Part shown: piece after piece, positions 13,719 to 24,288 of the stretch
Layout of the letters: each line of letters starts with the position of its first letter
How positions within the stretch are numbered: the stretch's first letter is position 1
From: Methylotenera sp.
GTDB lineage: Bacteria > Pseudomonadota > Gammaproteobacteria > Burkholderiales > Methylophilaceae
Reading direction: 5' to 3'
Length of the DNA stretch: 64,000 bases
Assembly (NCBI RefSeq): GCF_030653755.1
Contig: NZ_JAURYU010000045.1
Span: 62,001-126,000, forward strand
Made by a program: the position numbers and the translations under genes
Notes under the pieces: generated by a model
Seen by the model: the letters and a program-made list of their open reading frames with translations, nothing else
Database searches by the model: none
What the model was told of the DNA's origin: nothing

Positions 13719-15290
13719 ATGAAATACTATCTACAGAACATTGACCGAAAATTACCGTTTATTTTTCTATTAGCGCTGTCACTCATCGTGAGCGCCTGTG
13801 GGGTAAATCCTGTTACAAAAAAGCGTGAGTTTCAATTTGTCTCGGAAGCACAGGAAATCTCAATTGGCGCACAAAACTACTCACCTACTCGCCAATCTCA
13901 GGGCGGTGATTATGTGCTGGATCCAGAGCTGACAGCATATATACAAAGTGTTGGCAATAAATTAGCAGCAGTATCAGACCGCAAACTCCCTTATGAGTTT
14001 AATTTACTAAACGATTCAGTGCCCAACGCATGGGCGATGCCTGGTGGAAAAATCGCATTTAACCGCGGCCTGCTCTACGAGCTTAATAGCGAGGCAGAGT
14101 TAGCCGCCGTGATGGGGCATGAACTCGTACACGCAGCCGCTAGACATGGCGCGCAAGGTATGGAGCGTGGCGTATTGTTACAAGGCGCCATGATTGCTGT
14201 TGGCATTGGTGCACAAAACACAGACTATGCAAACCTCATTGTAGGCGGAGCACAAGCTGGCGCGCAGTTGGTGAATAGTAAATATGGTCGTGATGCCGAA
14301 AGCGAATCCGACTTATACGGCATGCAATATATGAAAAAAGCGGGTTACGACCCAGCCGCCGCCGTCACGTTGCAGGAAACATTTATACGATTAAGTGCCG
14401 ACAGAAAAAGTAACTTTATCGAAGGCTTGTTTGCAAGCCACCCGCCGTCACAAGCCCGTGTAGATGCAAATAAAGAAACGCTTAAACTGATTGGCGCTGG
14501 CGGTGAATGGGGTAAAGAAATTTATGCCAAGAAAACAGCTAAATTAAGAGCAACCCAAGGTGCGTACAAAGCCTATGATGATGCAGTCAAAGCGCTCAGC
14601 GAAAAGAACCTAGATAAAGCAAAATCTTTAATTAACCAAGCAATCAAAGGCGAGCCACGAGAGGCTCGCTTTCAAGAGCTGTTAGGTGACATTGCACTGA
14701 CAGAAAAAAAACCAGAAGAGGCATTAAAGTTATACGCAAAAGCCATCAATATGCAGCCTGATTACTTTAAGCCGCACATTCAAAGTGGCATTGCCTTATT
14801 TAATATGGGTAAAAAAACAGAAGCAGAACCATTCTTAAAACGTGCCAATGAGTTATTGCCAACAGCACCAGGACACGCACTATTAGGCCAAATTGCTGAA
14901 GGCCGCGGCCAAACAGATGTTGCATTACAGCACTACCAAGTAGCAGCCAGCTCTAACTCAGATATCGGTAAAGATGCGGTTGCCAGAGCTGTACGCATCG
15001 ATTTGCCACGCAACCCTGCCAAGTACATTAAATCAGGCATACAAAGTGATCATTCAGGCAATTTATTTGCAGTCGTTCAAAACGACACGCCAGTAGTATT
15101 AAGCAGAGTGCAAGTCCGTGTCATTCAATACAATGCAAATGGACGCGCGATTGGGCAAAGTCAGCCATTACTGATTCATGGTGTAGCGTCAGGCAAACGT
15201 AATCAGGTTGCTGTAGGTACGCGAATTACAGACCCAAAAGCAATTAATTTTTACAAAGTGGTGGTCGAAAATGCGAGTATCTCAGAATAA
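13719..15290 (+). CDS. M48 family metalloprotease with TPR domain (BepA/YfgC-like), lipoprotein
   Basis: Lipobox IVSACGVNPVTKK, zinc motif MGHELVHAAARHG, C-terminal TPR-like repeats. Start at ATG 13719 preferred over GTG 13677. Confidence 0.9.
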   Translation: MKYYLQNIDRKLPFIFLLALSLIVSACGVNPVTKKREFQFVSEAQEISIGAQNYSPTRQSQGGDYVLDPELTAYIQSVGNKLAAVSDRKLPYEFNLLNDSVPNAWAMPGGKIAFNRGLLYELNSEAELAAVMGHELVHAAARHGAQGMERGVLLQGAMIAVGIGAQNTDYANLIVGGAQAGAQLVNSKYGRDAESESDLYGMQYMKKAGYDPAAAVTLQETFIRLSADRKSNFIEGLFASHPPSQARVDANKETLKLIGAGGEWGKEIYAKKTAKLRATQGAYKAYDDAVKALSEKNLDKAKSLINQAIKGEPREARFQELLGDIALTEKKPEEALKLYAKAINMQPDYFKPHIQSGIALFNMGKKTEAEPFLKRANELLPTAPGHALLGQIAEGRGQTDVALQHYQVAASSNSDIGKDAVARAVRIDLPRNPAKYIKSGIQSDHSGNLFAVVQNDTPVVLSRVQVRVIQYNANGRAIGQSQPLLIHGVASGKRNQVAVGTRITDPKAINFYKVVVENASISE

Positions 15291-15319
15291 AATTTGGAAC
15301 GAAGCGTATTGCTTTGCTA

Positions 15320-15973
15320 TCAAAAATCGGTGCTAAAACTCACTTCATTTTGCCAGCCAACCACACTAATACATGGCGCAGCGATACGTTGCTGTAAGCT
15401 TGCTAAGTTCTCATCAAAAACAGGCATATCCGCATCTACTTGATTAGCTACCCAGCCAACGAGTGTTAATCCTCGCGCTTGGATAGCCTCTACCGTAAGC
15501 AAGGCATGATTAATACAGCCTAAACGCATGCCTACTACCAAAATGAGGGGAATATTCAGTGTAACAGCCAAATCAGCTAAGGTTTCATGCTTATTCAATG
15601 GCACAAGAAAACCGCCAGCACCTTCTACGATTACCACATCCGCTAACTCAGTTAAATGATGATATGCCTGCTTAATTTTCTCACAGTCAACAATCTCTCC
15701 CACTTGCTCTGCGGCAATATGAGGCGCAATGGCAGGCGCAAAACGATAAAGATTAATGAGGTCTAACGGCGCAGCAACATTACTCGCTGTAGATAATGCA
15801 AGCACGTCATCATTGAGCAAATCGCCATCAGGGGTCTGCACGCAACCTGAAGCGATCGGCTTCATGCCTATTGTTTGATGCCCTTTATTAGCAAAGTGCC
15901 GTACCAAAGCACTGGCAACATAGGTTTTGCCTACGTTGGTATCGGTGCCAATAATAAAATAAGACTGTTTCAT
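15320..15973 (-). CDS. bioD: Dethiobiotin synthase
   Basis: YFIIGTDTNVGKTYVASALV; bio cluster. Confidence 0.96.
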   Translation of the reverse strand: MKQSYFIIGTDTNVGKTYVASALVRHFANKGHQTIGMKPIASGCVQTPDGDLLNDDVLALSTASNVAAPLDLINLYRFAPAIAPHIAAEQVGEIVDCEKIKQAYHHLTELADVVIVEGAGGFLVPLNKHETLADLAVTLNIPLILVVGMRLGCINHALLTVEAIQARGLTLVGWVANQVDADMPVFDENLASLQQRIAAPCISVVGWQNEVSFSTDF

Positions 15974-16007
15974 ACGGGTTAGTTAGGTTGCGACAGAAAT
16001 AGCACGA

Positions 16008-16910
16008 TTACTTCTTACGTGTAAAATTGATTGGTACAGCACCATCAGGTAACACTTCTTTATCTTTAGCACGCCATGCATGCCCATAGACCACTTCAAA
16101 TGTTGCAGGCAATTTTCCATCTTGTCTAAATCGCTCGTATTCAGCCTCTAGTTTCGTAAAGAAACCACGACCTAACAAACCTCTGGCACGGCCATCTGTT
16201 GCGTTGTGTGCGCCGATACTTTTGAGATCACGCATGACACTTTTCACATCATCATACGTTAGCGTAAACCGCTCTACATCTAATACTGGTGCGCTAAATC
16301 CAGCCCGCACTAAAGCATCGCCAATATCATGCATATCAATAAATCGACTTACACTCGTGTACTCACTATCACTCGCCGCACTGGTCGCTACTCGTAATTC
16401 ACGCAAAGTATCTGGCCCAAAAGTGCTAAACATCAGCAAACCCTCTGGCTGCAATACACGATGAAACTGTTGTAAAGCCGCGTCCAAATCATTACACCAC
16501 TGTATTGCCAGATTGGACCACACCAAGCTGACACTTGAATTGCTAATGGGTAAAGCCTCAATATCCGCACAAACTAAATTTTGCTTGGTTAGCCCGACAA
16601 AAGACTTGAGTAAATGTAACGCACCGATACTTGAGTACGTCTTACGGGTCTGTTGCAACATAGGATATGCAAAATCCAGTGACACCACTTGTGATGCTGG
16701 GTATTTTCTTTGTAGCGCGTGACTACCAAGCCCCGTGCCACAACCCGCGTCTAAAACCACCTGTGGATTTAATTTTACTAAATCTAGGCGGCCTAGCATT
16801 TCCTCACGCACCTGCTTTTGCAAAATAGCAGCTGCATCGTAAGTTTCAGCAGCACGACCAAAAGAGGCACGCGCACGCACTTTGTCTATGCGATAAATAT
16901 CGTCTGTCAT
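16008..16910 (-). CDS. bioC: Malonyl-[ACP] O-methyltransferase
   Basis: SAM-methyltransferase VLDAGCGTGLGSHAL in bio cluster. Confidence 0.94.
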   Translation of the reverse strand: MTDDIYRIDKVRARASFGRAAETYDAAAILQKQVREEMLGRLDLVKLNPQVVLDAGCGTGLGSHALQRKYPASQVVSLDFAYPMLQQTRKTYSSIGALHLLKSFVGLTKQNLVCADIEALPISNSSVSLVWSNLAIQWCNDLDAALQQFHRVLQPEGLLMFSTFGPDTLRELRVATSAASDSEYTSVSRFIDMHDIGDALVRAGFSAPVLDVERFTLTYDDVKSVMRDLKSIGAHNATDGRARGLLGRGFFTKLEAEYERFRQDGKLPATFEVVYGHAWRAKDKEVLPDGAVPINFTRKK

Positions 16911-16914
16911 GTTG

Positions 16915-17727
16915 TTACTGCGCTTGGGGTTCTAAAAATTGGACAATCGCATCAATAAACTGCTCTTGATGTGATAAGAATGGCGCATGGGATGCACCCG
17001 CCATCACACGTAAGAAACCTACAGGCAGCGTTTTCATCATCCAATGGGCTGCTTGCACTGGTGCCAAAGTATCACGGTCTCCGTGTACTAGTAATGTAGG
17101 TTTTCTTAAATGTTCGATTTCTGCACGTAAATCTGTTTCTAATAATATATTCAATGCGCGATATAAAGTTTGCGATGTTGGCGTTGGGCGCTCAGCAAAT
17201 TTATTACGTAATAATTTAACGGTACTTCTTGCGTCATTCGAGCCCATACACTGCAAGGTCAAAAACTGTGTCATGGTTTTGTGATAATCTTCATTGACAC
17301 TATCTGCAAAGTTACCAAATACCTCTGGCTCAATGCCGATATCCCATGTGGATTTATACTCCACGCTATCTTGGTCAAAACTCTTATTCACAAAACAAGG
17401 TGTAGCACCTACTAGTACTAATCTACGCACTAGGTCTGGATAATCCAGTGCAATACGCATCGCGACCTGCGCGCCTAAAGACCAGCCGACAACATCCGCA
17501 TGTGCGGGTAGCACTTCAGCCACCTTTTCTGCGGTAGCGTGTAGGTGAAATGGCTCTATCGGGCGGCTTAAGCCCATGCCTGGCAAATCTATAATATGCA
17601 GTGTGAATAATTTGCTCAGTTTTTTAACCAAAGGCTGCCATACAGCACCATTCATGCCCCATCCATGCAGCAATACAAGGTTCGGCCCCGTGCCTACTAT
17701 TTCAACGTGGAGATGATTGGCAATCAT
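16915..17727 (-). CDS. bioH: Pimeloyl-ACP methyl ester esterase
   Basis: Alpha/beta hydrolase LLHGWGMNGAVW, VGWSLGAQVA, bio cluster. Confidence 0.93.
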   Translation of the reverse strand: MIANHLHVEIVGTGPNLVLLHGWGMNGAVWQPLVKKLSKLFTLHIIDLPGMGLSRPIEPFHLHATAEKVAEVLPAHADVVGWSLGAQVAMRIALDYPDLVRRLVLVGATPCFVNKSFDQDSVEYKSTWDIGIEPEVFGNFADSVNEDYHKTMTQFLTLQCMGSNDARSTVKLLRNKFAERPTPTSQTLYRALNILLETDLRAEIEHLRKPTLLVHGDRDTLAPVQAAHWMMKTLPVGFLRVMAGASHAPFLSHQEQFIDAIVQFLEPQAQ

Positions 17728-18887
17728 GCACCAAGCTCACTTTCTGCCCGATGAATCGCGTCAACGAGCTTTTGCATATCATCCAATGTATGTGATGCTG
17801 ATAGTGATATGCGCAACCTTGCAGTGCCAACAGGCACCGTAGGCGGACGAATTGCTGGTACTAAAATACCACAGGTTTGTAAATACTCACTTAGTGCTAA
17901 TGCCTCTTTATTGCCACCTACCACCAACGGCTGAATTGAGGTATCTGAATCCATTAACTGCCATTGATTGAGCTTAAGGTTATTTTTCAAATAAGCGATT
18001 GAGCGGTTGAGATTTGCACGTAAATCATCACCTTGCTCAATCAACTTAACAGATGCCGAAAGCGTGGCTGACAAAGCTGGCGGTGCAGGTGTTGAATACA
18101 CATAACTTTTAGCTTTTTGAATCAGATAGTCAATCACCACTTGCTCACCCGCCACAAAAGCACCTGCAACACCAGCGGCTTTACCTAAAGTAGCCATCAT
18201 GATAATACGTGGTGATTTAATATTGAAGTGACTCAACGAGCCTTTGCCATGTTCGCCTAACACACCAAAACCATGCGCGTCATCTAAGTACAGGTAAGCG
18301 TCATATTTTTCGCAAAGTGCTAGATATTCAGGGATGGGTGCAATGTCTCCATCCATGCTAAACACTGCATCAGCAGCAATCAATTTATGTTTGGCGGTAC
18401 TGGCCTGTAACAACTTTTCTAGCGCAGCCACATCATTGTGCGGGTAGCGTTGAAACTCTGCATGTGAGAAATAAGCACCGTCATTTAAACATGCATGATT
18501 TAACTTATCCGCGAATATTGCATCGCCTCGGCCTGTCAGTGCGCCAAGCACGCCAATATTTGCCATATATCCAGTAGAAAACAGAAGCGCAGCAGGTAAG
18601 TCAACAAATGTTGCAAGTTGCTTTTCTAAGGCATCATGATAGCGATGATGTCCAGTAATCAGGTTAGAAGCACCACTACCCACGCCAGAATCCCCAGCGG
18701 CTTTTTGCATGGCTACAATTAAATCAGGATGGTTCGCTAAGCCTAAGTAATCATTACTGCAAAAAGAAAGATACGGATGCTGATTCGCAACAATATGCTC
18801 AGCCTGGGGTGAGTCTAATAAACGACGCTGGCGCAACAAACCATCGGTTTTGCGCTGATCAAGTTCACGTTGTAAAGAAGCTAACAT
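17724..18887 (-). CDS. bioF: 8-amino-7-oxononanoate synthase
   Basis: FCSNDYLGLANHP, LYLDDAHGFGVLGEHGKGSLSHF. Confidence 0.97.
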   Translation of the reverse strand: MLASLQRELDQRKTDGLLRQRRLLDSPQAEHIVANQHPYLSFCSNDYLGLANHPDLIVAMQKAAGDSGVGSGASNLITGHHRYHDALEKQLATFVDLPAALLFSTGYMANIGVLGALTGRGDAIFADKLNHACLNDGAYFSHAEFQRYPHNDVAALEKLLQASTAKHKLIAADAVFSMDGDIAPIPEYLALCEKYDAYLYLDDAHGFGVLGEHGKGSLSHFNIKSPRIIMMATLGKAAGVAGAFVAGEQVVIDYLIQKAKSYVYSTPAPPALSATLSASVKLIEQGDDLRANLNRSIAYLKNNLKLNQWQLMDSDTSIQPLVVGGNKEALALSEYLQTCGILVPAIRPPTVPVGTARLRISLSASHTLDDMQKLVDAIHRAESELGA

Positions 18888-18895
18888 TGCGATGA

Positions 18896-19951
18896 TTAAA
18901 TCTTGTTAATGCCAAGTTTGGCAAATAATTGCTTGTCAGTTTCCGCTTCTGGGTTACCTGTCGTTAACAATTTTTCACCGTAGAAAATACTGTTTGCACC
19001 TGCCAAAAAGCACAAAGCCTGTATGCCTTCATGCATCGTCTGGCGCCCAGCAGACAAGCGTACAAAACTATTTGGCATGGTAATACGAGCGGCAGCGATG
19101 GTACGCACAAACTCTAATGGGTCTAACTCTTCAGTTCCGTGTAAAGGTGTACCTTCCACTTGGGTCAATAAGTTAATTGGCACGCTTTCTGGTGGGCGCT
19201 CCATATTAGCCAACTGTGCCAACAAACCAGCACGTTGATTACGTGACTCGCCCATCCCGATAATGCCGCCACTGCACACGTTGATATCAACGCTACGTAC
19301 ACGGTCTAATGTTTCCAATCGGTCTTGGTAAGTACGCGTAGTAATCACTTCACCGTAGAACTCTGGTGCTGTATCCAAGTTATGATTGTAATAATCTAAA
19401 CCCGCGTCTTTTAACTGCTCAGCTTGTCCTTCTTTTAACATACCCAAAGTTGCGCAAGTTTCTAGGCCCATCGCTTTCACTTCTGCAATCATTTTAAGCA
19501 CAGGGTCTAAATCGCGCTGTTTTGGGCCGCGCCAAGCAGCACCCATACAAAAACGGCTCGCGCCATTGTCTTTTGCCTCTTGTGCGGCAGCAATCACATC
19601 ATCCAAAGCCATGAGTGGCTCACTTTCAACATCCGTATGATAACGAGCCGCTTGTGGACAATACCCACAGTCTTCAGAGCAACCGCCAGTTTTAATAGAT
19701 AGCAGGGTACTCACTTGCACTGCATTCGGGTCGAAATTGGCACGATGTACATTTTGCGCTCGGTGCATCAAATCACTGAAAGGCATTTCAAACAAGTCAA
19801 CAATCTCCGCCACACTCCAGCGATTCACGGTATTTTCTTCATGTGCATGTGTGCTACATGATTTATTTAAACCTGCCTTTAGGCTATCAGTATTGATAAC
19901 CGCTTCATTAGTAGGTGTTGTTGCTTCTGAGTGAGTTGATGATTCAAGCAT
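18896..19951 (-). CDS. bioB: Biotin synthase
   Basis: Radical-SAM [27 protein letters not shown]. Confidence 0.97.
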   Translation of the reverse strand: MLESSTHSEATTPTNEAVINTDSLKAGLNKSCSTHAHEENTVNRWSVAEIVDLFEMPFSDLMHRAQNVHRANFDPNAVQVSTLLSIKTGGCSEDCGYCPQAARYHTDVESEPLMALDDVIAAAQEAKDNGASRFCMGAAWRGPKQRDLDPVLKMIAEVKAMGLETCATLGMLKEGQAEQLKDAGLDYYNHNLDTAPEFYGEVITTRTYQDRLETLDRVRSVDINVCSGGIIGMGESRNQRAGLLAQLANMERPPESVPINLLTQVEGTPLHGTEELDPLEFVRTIAAARITMPNSFVRLSAGRQTMHEGIQALCFLAGANSIFYGEKLLTTGNPEAETDKQLFAKLGINKI

Positions 19952-20061
19952 TGTATTTCCTTGTATATTTACTAAGGTATATTCACAAAAGTGGTGATTA
20001 AGTGAAATTGAGATAGAATTTAAGCGTGATTATACATTGTCAATAAAACTGGCTGCAAACT

Positions 20062-20769
20062 TTGAACAATAGATTAAAATTTAATCAAATACTGCCAAAC
20101 TTGCAGCAAACATGCGTACTTTGTGCAAGCCACAAGGGTGGAAATCTCGGCCTATGTCAGCCATGCCTAAAAGACCTTCCTTGGCACAACGCGACACAAT
20201 GTCCTCAATGTGCGCTTATTACAAACGGTACAATATGTGGCAGTTGCTTAAGCACATCACCCAGCTTTGATGCAACAGCAGCACTACTCACCTACGATTA
20301 CCCCATAGACGGCTTATTACAACATTACAAATACAACGCAAGTTTAAATTTAGCCCACACTTTTGCATCGTTATTTGTAGAGAAAAAACACACGCAACTG
20401 ACCATGCAAAATTCAATCAACCTCATCATCCCAATGCCCATGCATCAGAATCGCTTAAAAGAACGAGGCTTTAATCAAGCACTTGAAATAGCAAAGCTAT
20501 TGAGCAAGGCTTTAACCATACCACTAGACTACACTGCCTGCCAGCGCACTAAACATACACCCCCACAAGCGAGCCTTAATCTGAAAGAACGTATCAAAAA
20601 CATCAAAGGTGCGTTTAGTTGCCAACAGAATCTGCAACATTTAAACATTGCGATTATTGATGATGTAATGACAACTGGCGCCAGTTTGAATGAACTCGCT
20701 AAAACATTAAAACAAGCAGGCGCTGCCCATGTAGAATGCTGGGTGATGGCAAGAACGTTACCGAAATAA
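20062..20769 (+). CDS. ComF family phosphoribosyltransferase-like protein
   Basis: CxxC pairs, PRTase motif NIAIIDDVMTTGASLNELAKTLKQAGA; TTG start; divergent from bioB. Confidence 0.93.
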   Translation: MNNRLKFNQILPNLQQTCVLCASHKGGNLGLCQPCLKDLPWHNATQCPQCALITNGTICGSCLSTSPSFDATAALLTYDYPIDGLLQHYKYNASLNLAHTFASLFVEKKHTQLTMQNSINLIIPMPMHQNRLKERGFNQALEIAKLLSKALTIPLDYTACQRTKHTPPQASLNLKERIKNIKGAFSCQQNLQHLNIAIIDDVMTTGASLNELAKTLKQAGAAHVECWVMARTLPK

Positions 20770-20842
20770 AGGCCCTATCGCATGCTAAACAGCAATAATT
20801 AGCGTGACACAAATCTAACTTAACGAAAAACTGATTTTACTT

Positions 20843-21307
20843 ATGTTCCATATTGTTTTATTTGAGCCTGAAATCCCACCAAACACAGGCAACATCATAC
20901 GGCTATGTGCCAACACCGGCGCGCAATTACACTTAGTGAAACCACTAGGGTTCAGCTTAGAAGACAAACAACTAAAACGCGCAGGCTTGGACTATCACGA
21001 ATATGCCAACTTAAAGGTGCATGAAAACTGGGAGGCCTGCAAAGCAGCACTTGCAGGCAAGCGACTATTTGCAATTACCACCAAAGGCAGCACTACACAT
21101 AGTGATATTGCATTTAAAGCTGACGATGTATTTGTATTTGGGCCTGAAACACGTGGCCTATCAGAGGATGTACGCAATGAATTCGCGGCTGAACAACGCG
21201 TACGTTTACCAATGCTACCCAATAGCCGTAGCTTGAATTTATCAAACTCTGCTGCGGTATTGCTTTATGAAGCTTGGCGACAAATTGGGTTTGAAGGCGG
21301 TAGCTAA
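20843..21307 (+). CDS. trmL: tRNA (cytidine/uridine34-2'-O)-methyltransferase (SPOUT)
   Basis: [58 protein letters not shown]. Confidence 0.96.
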   Translation: MFHIVLFEPEIPPNTGNIIRLCANTGAQLHLVKPLGFSLEDKQLKRAGLDYHEYANLKVHENWEACKAALAGKRLFAITTKGSTTHSDIAFKADDVFVFGPETRGLSEDVRNEFAAEQRVRLPMLPNSRSLNLSNSAAVLLYEAWRQIGFEGGS

Positions 21308-21353
21308 GTCCGACTATTCAACCAGGCTATTGCTAAAAACATCATCAACGATG

Positions 21354-22346
21354 TTATACGCCTTCTGGCTTTTGCTCACGACCTAACAAATCCATCACGG
21401 CATCCTGAGCACTTTTACCATGTGATAATGCTTGATTTACCTCACGAGTAATCGGCATATCAACGCCTAATGTTTCAGCGCGACGCATCACCTCGCGTGC
21501 GGTGTTCACGCCTTCTGCCACATGACCAAGCCCTTGCAAAATATCTGCTAAGCCTTTACCGCTGGCAAGCTGCAAACCCACTTCTCTATTTCTAGAGTAC
21601 TGACCAGTACAAGTCAGTATTAAATCGCCAACACCTGCCAAACCCATAAAAGTTTCCGCTTTAGCACCAAGTGCTAAGCCAAAACGCGTCATCTCAGTTA
21701 AACCACGAGTAATCATTGCAGCACGTGCATTATTACCAAAACCCATACCATCAGAAATACCAGCGGCAATCGCCATCACATTTTTAACCGCACCACCAAC
21801 TGACACACCAATCACATCAGTCGTATCGTACACACGTAAATTTGCCCCATGAATCAATAACGCAGCTTCTTTAGCAAAAGCCTCATCATTCGCAGCCAAG
21901 GTAACCGCGGTAGGTAAACCACGTACCAGTTCAGCAGCAAAACTAGGCCCAGATAAAGCGCCCCACTTTTGCTCACTGCTCAACTCTTCAAGCGCCACTT
22001 CATAGGGCAATTTAGCGGTTTGTGGCTCTAGGCCTTTATGGGCCCAGATAATAGGCAGCGTACACTCTAGTTGCTTAATGTCTTTTAAAATATTTCTAAA
22101 GCCAGCAGTCGGTACCACTGATAAAATCAAATCAGCACCATCAAGTGCTATTTGCAAATTATCCTCAATCTGCAACTGGTCATTAAATTTAAAATCACCT
22201 AAATACAAAGGGTTTGCTCGCGCTTTACGCATACCAGAAACATGACCAGCATTACGTGCCCACAGTGAAACCTGGTGACGTTGACTGATATTCATCGCCA
22301 GCGCCGTTCCCCATGCGCCAGCACCTAATACTGCAATTTTTGCCAT
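21354..22346 (-). CDS. gpsA: NAD(P)H-dependent glycerol-3-phosphate dehydrogenase
   Basis: AVLGAGAWGTALA; GPSFAAELVRGLPTAVTLA. Confidence 0.97.
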   Translation of the reverse strand: MAKIAVLGAGAWGTALAMNISQRHQVSLWARNAGHVSGMRKARANPLYLGDFKFNDQLQIEDNLQIALDGADLILSVVPTAGFRNILKDIKQLECTLPIIWAHKGLEPQTAKLPYEVALEELSSEQKWGALSGPSFAAELVRGLPTAVTLAANDEAFAKEAALLIHGANLRVYDTTDVIGVSVGGAVKNVMAIAAGISDGMGFGNNARAAMITRGLTEMTRFGLALGAKAETFMGLAGVGDLILTCTGQYSRNREVGLQLASGKGLADILQGLGHVAEGVNTAREVMRRAETLGVDMPITREVNQALSHGKSAQDAVMDLLGREQKPEGV

Positions 22347-22362
22347 TTAATCAAAACCCTAG

Positions 22363-22815
22363 TTAATCAAAACCCCAAGTAGATGAAACTAAAACATATC
22401 CAGTAACACCATCTCGATGCTTTACCCTCAGCCATCCGTTATTAGAGTTAGCCTCTACCAACTCCAGCACAACATCTTTTTCTAATGTTGCAACGACATC
22501 GGCACCAACATCTGGATGAGCTCTCATTTCGGTCAGACTTTTAGTGACCAGTACCGAACGCTTAACAGACAAATGTTTAGCTTCTACCCAATTCATACTC
22601 CCCTGTGCATCACGAACCTTTAGCCAATCGCCAAGGTTTACCACAACTTCTACAGGATAAAGATGGCTGAGCAATAATACTTTTTTTGCTGAGCTTGATG
22701 GCGCATCATACAAGATGGCTTTGGAGACGGCGACAGACCTAAAATCTAATGCAGATGCCGTGATTGGCATCCACATCAGTGCGAAAATTAAAGCAACTTT
22801 CGAAAGTCGAGACAT
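22363..22815 (-). CDS. SH3-domain periplasmic protein
   Basis: Signal peptide and two SH3-like repeats (WLKVRDAQGSMNWVEAKHLSV; WLRVKHRDGVTGYVLVSSTWG). Confidence 0.85.
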   Translation of the reverse strand: MSRLSKVALIFALMWMPITASALDFRSVAVSKAILYDAPSSSAKKVLLLSHLYPVEVVVNLGDWLKVRDAQGSMNWVEAKHLSVKRSVLVTKSLTEMRAHPDVGADVVATLEKDVVLELVEANSNNGWLRVKHRDGVTGYVLVSSTWGFD

Positions 22816-22820
22816 TACAC

Positions 22821-23300
22821 TTATTGCACAGAACCTGCTTGTTCAGCTTCTTGTTGCTTTTGTTGTGCAAACAAAGCTTCAAAGTTAATTGGGTTCAACA
22901 ATACAGGTTGGAAACCAGCACGTACCACTAAATCAGAAACACTTTCGCGTAGGTACGGGAACAGAATATTAGGGCAAGTGATGCCAACAATCATTTCCAT
23001 ATTTTCTGCAGGCACGTTACGAATTTGGAAAATACCCGCTTGTGTTACTTCTACCAAAAATACTGTTTTATCAGCAATTTTAGAGGTAACAGTCACTTTA
23101 ATTGCCACTTCAAATACGTTTTCTTCAACTTGCTGCGCTAGGTTACTTAGCTCAATGCTTACCTGAGGTTGCGTACGATCTGTAAAAATTTGTGGTGCAT
23201 GAGGGATTTCTAATGAAACATCTTTCACATAAATTTTTTCAATACTGAAACCAGGTTGTTGCGCTTGCTCTTGTGCTACGTTATTTTCTTCTTGTGCCAT
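22821..23300 (-). CDS. secB: Protein-export chaperone SecB
   Basis: FSIEKIYVKDVSLEIPHAPQIF; GITCPNILFPYLRESVSDLVVRAGFQPVLLNPINFEALF. Confidence 0.97.
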   Translation of the reverse strand: MAQEENNVAQEQAQQPGFSIEKIYVKDVSLEIPHAPQIFTDRTQPQVSIELSNLAQQVEENVFEVAIKVTVTSKIADKTVFLVEVTQAGIFQIRNVPAENMEMIVGITCPNILFPYLRESVSDLVVRAGFQPVLLNPINFEALFAQQKQQEAEQAGSVQ

Positions 23301-23463
23301 AATTTTCTACTTAAAAAATATTAATTAAAATGGGTACTCCGTGACAGAGTGATTTGATACTTATGAAGCTTATTAGAACTTAAGCGCCTATTTTAGCAGA
23401 GTTTAATTTCCGACTCTGCTGTAAATCATAGTGAATATACCCTTAACCATCAAAAACGAGTAC

Positions 23464-23718
23464 TTAAGCCAACAATGGATCCAGCCCGCCAGCTAAATCT
23501 AAAGCCCGCAAATCATCAAAACCACCAATGTGGCGATCATCAATATAAATTTGTGGCACCGTACGACGCCCCGTCTTTTGCATCATTTCATCGCGTCTTT
23601 CTGGCTGCAGATCAATACGGATTTTGTTAATCTCTTTCACACCTTTGCTAGTTAACAAGCGCTCTGCATTGATGCAATAAGGGCAAACCGCTGAGGTGTA
23701 CATCAAAATATTAGCCAT
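23464..23718 (-). CDS. grxC: Glutaredoxin 3
   Basis: VCPYCINAERLL, RRTVPQIYIDDRHIGGFDDLRALD. Confidence 0.95.
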   Translation of the reverse strand: MANILMYTSAVCPYCINAERLLTSKGVKEINKIRIDLQPERRDEMMQKTGRRTVPQIYIDDRHIGGFDDLRALDLAGGLDPLLA

Positions 23719-23722
23719 ACGA

Positions 23723-24136
23723 TTACGCTTTCACGATGGGGAGTTTTGCTTCAACCCATGCATTAAGACCACCTTTAAGATTATGCACTTGCTTAAACTC
23801 AGCCTTACGTAAAATATCGCACGCTTTTGCTGAGCGCGCACCACGCTGACAATTAACTAACACTGGCTTATCTTTATATTTAGCCAATTCATTCAAACGA
23901 CTAGCCAATTGATCTAGGGGGATATGTTTTGCATCAACAATGTGCCCATTTGCAAACTCGACATCATCACGCACGTCAATCACCAATGCATGGTTGCGGT
24001 TAATAAGCGTGACCGCTTCGGTCGTACCTAAGTTAGGCACACCACCCGCGCCTCTTCCAAAACTAGGCAACAACAACATGATGCCAGAGCCAAAGGCCAA
24101 GCCAATTAATAAGGCATTATCTTTTATAAATTCCAC
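23723..24136 (-). CDS. Rhodanese-like protein
   Basis: VIDVRDDVEFANGHI, VNCQRGARSAKAC active site; N-terminal TM segment. Confidence 0.92.
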   Translation of the reverse strand: MEFIKDNALLIGLAFGSGIMLLLPSFGRGAGGVPNLGTTEAVTLINRNHALVIDVRDDVEFANGHIVDAKHIPLDQLASRLNELAKYKDKPVLVNCQRGARSAKACDILRKAEFKQVHNLKGGLNAWVEAKLPIVKA

Positions 24137-24288
24137 TGATTACCTTTCAAAGTTTTACGCATTTAATTGTAAGAACTGATATAGCGCTTAGCTAGTACAC
24201 CTTACATATTTATAATCAGATTTTACGTGTAAATGCGCTAAAATGCTCGTATTGATATCACAATTTATGCAAAAGATTGAGGCGAAAT

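Noticed and set aside
19952-20061. Possible biotin-responsive operator or riboswitch between bioB and comF
   Set aside because: No convincing BirA/BioR-like palindrome or riboswitch core seen by eye.
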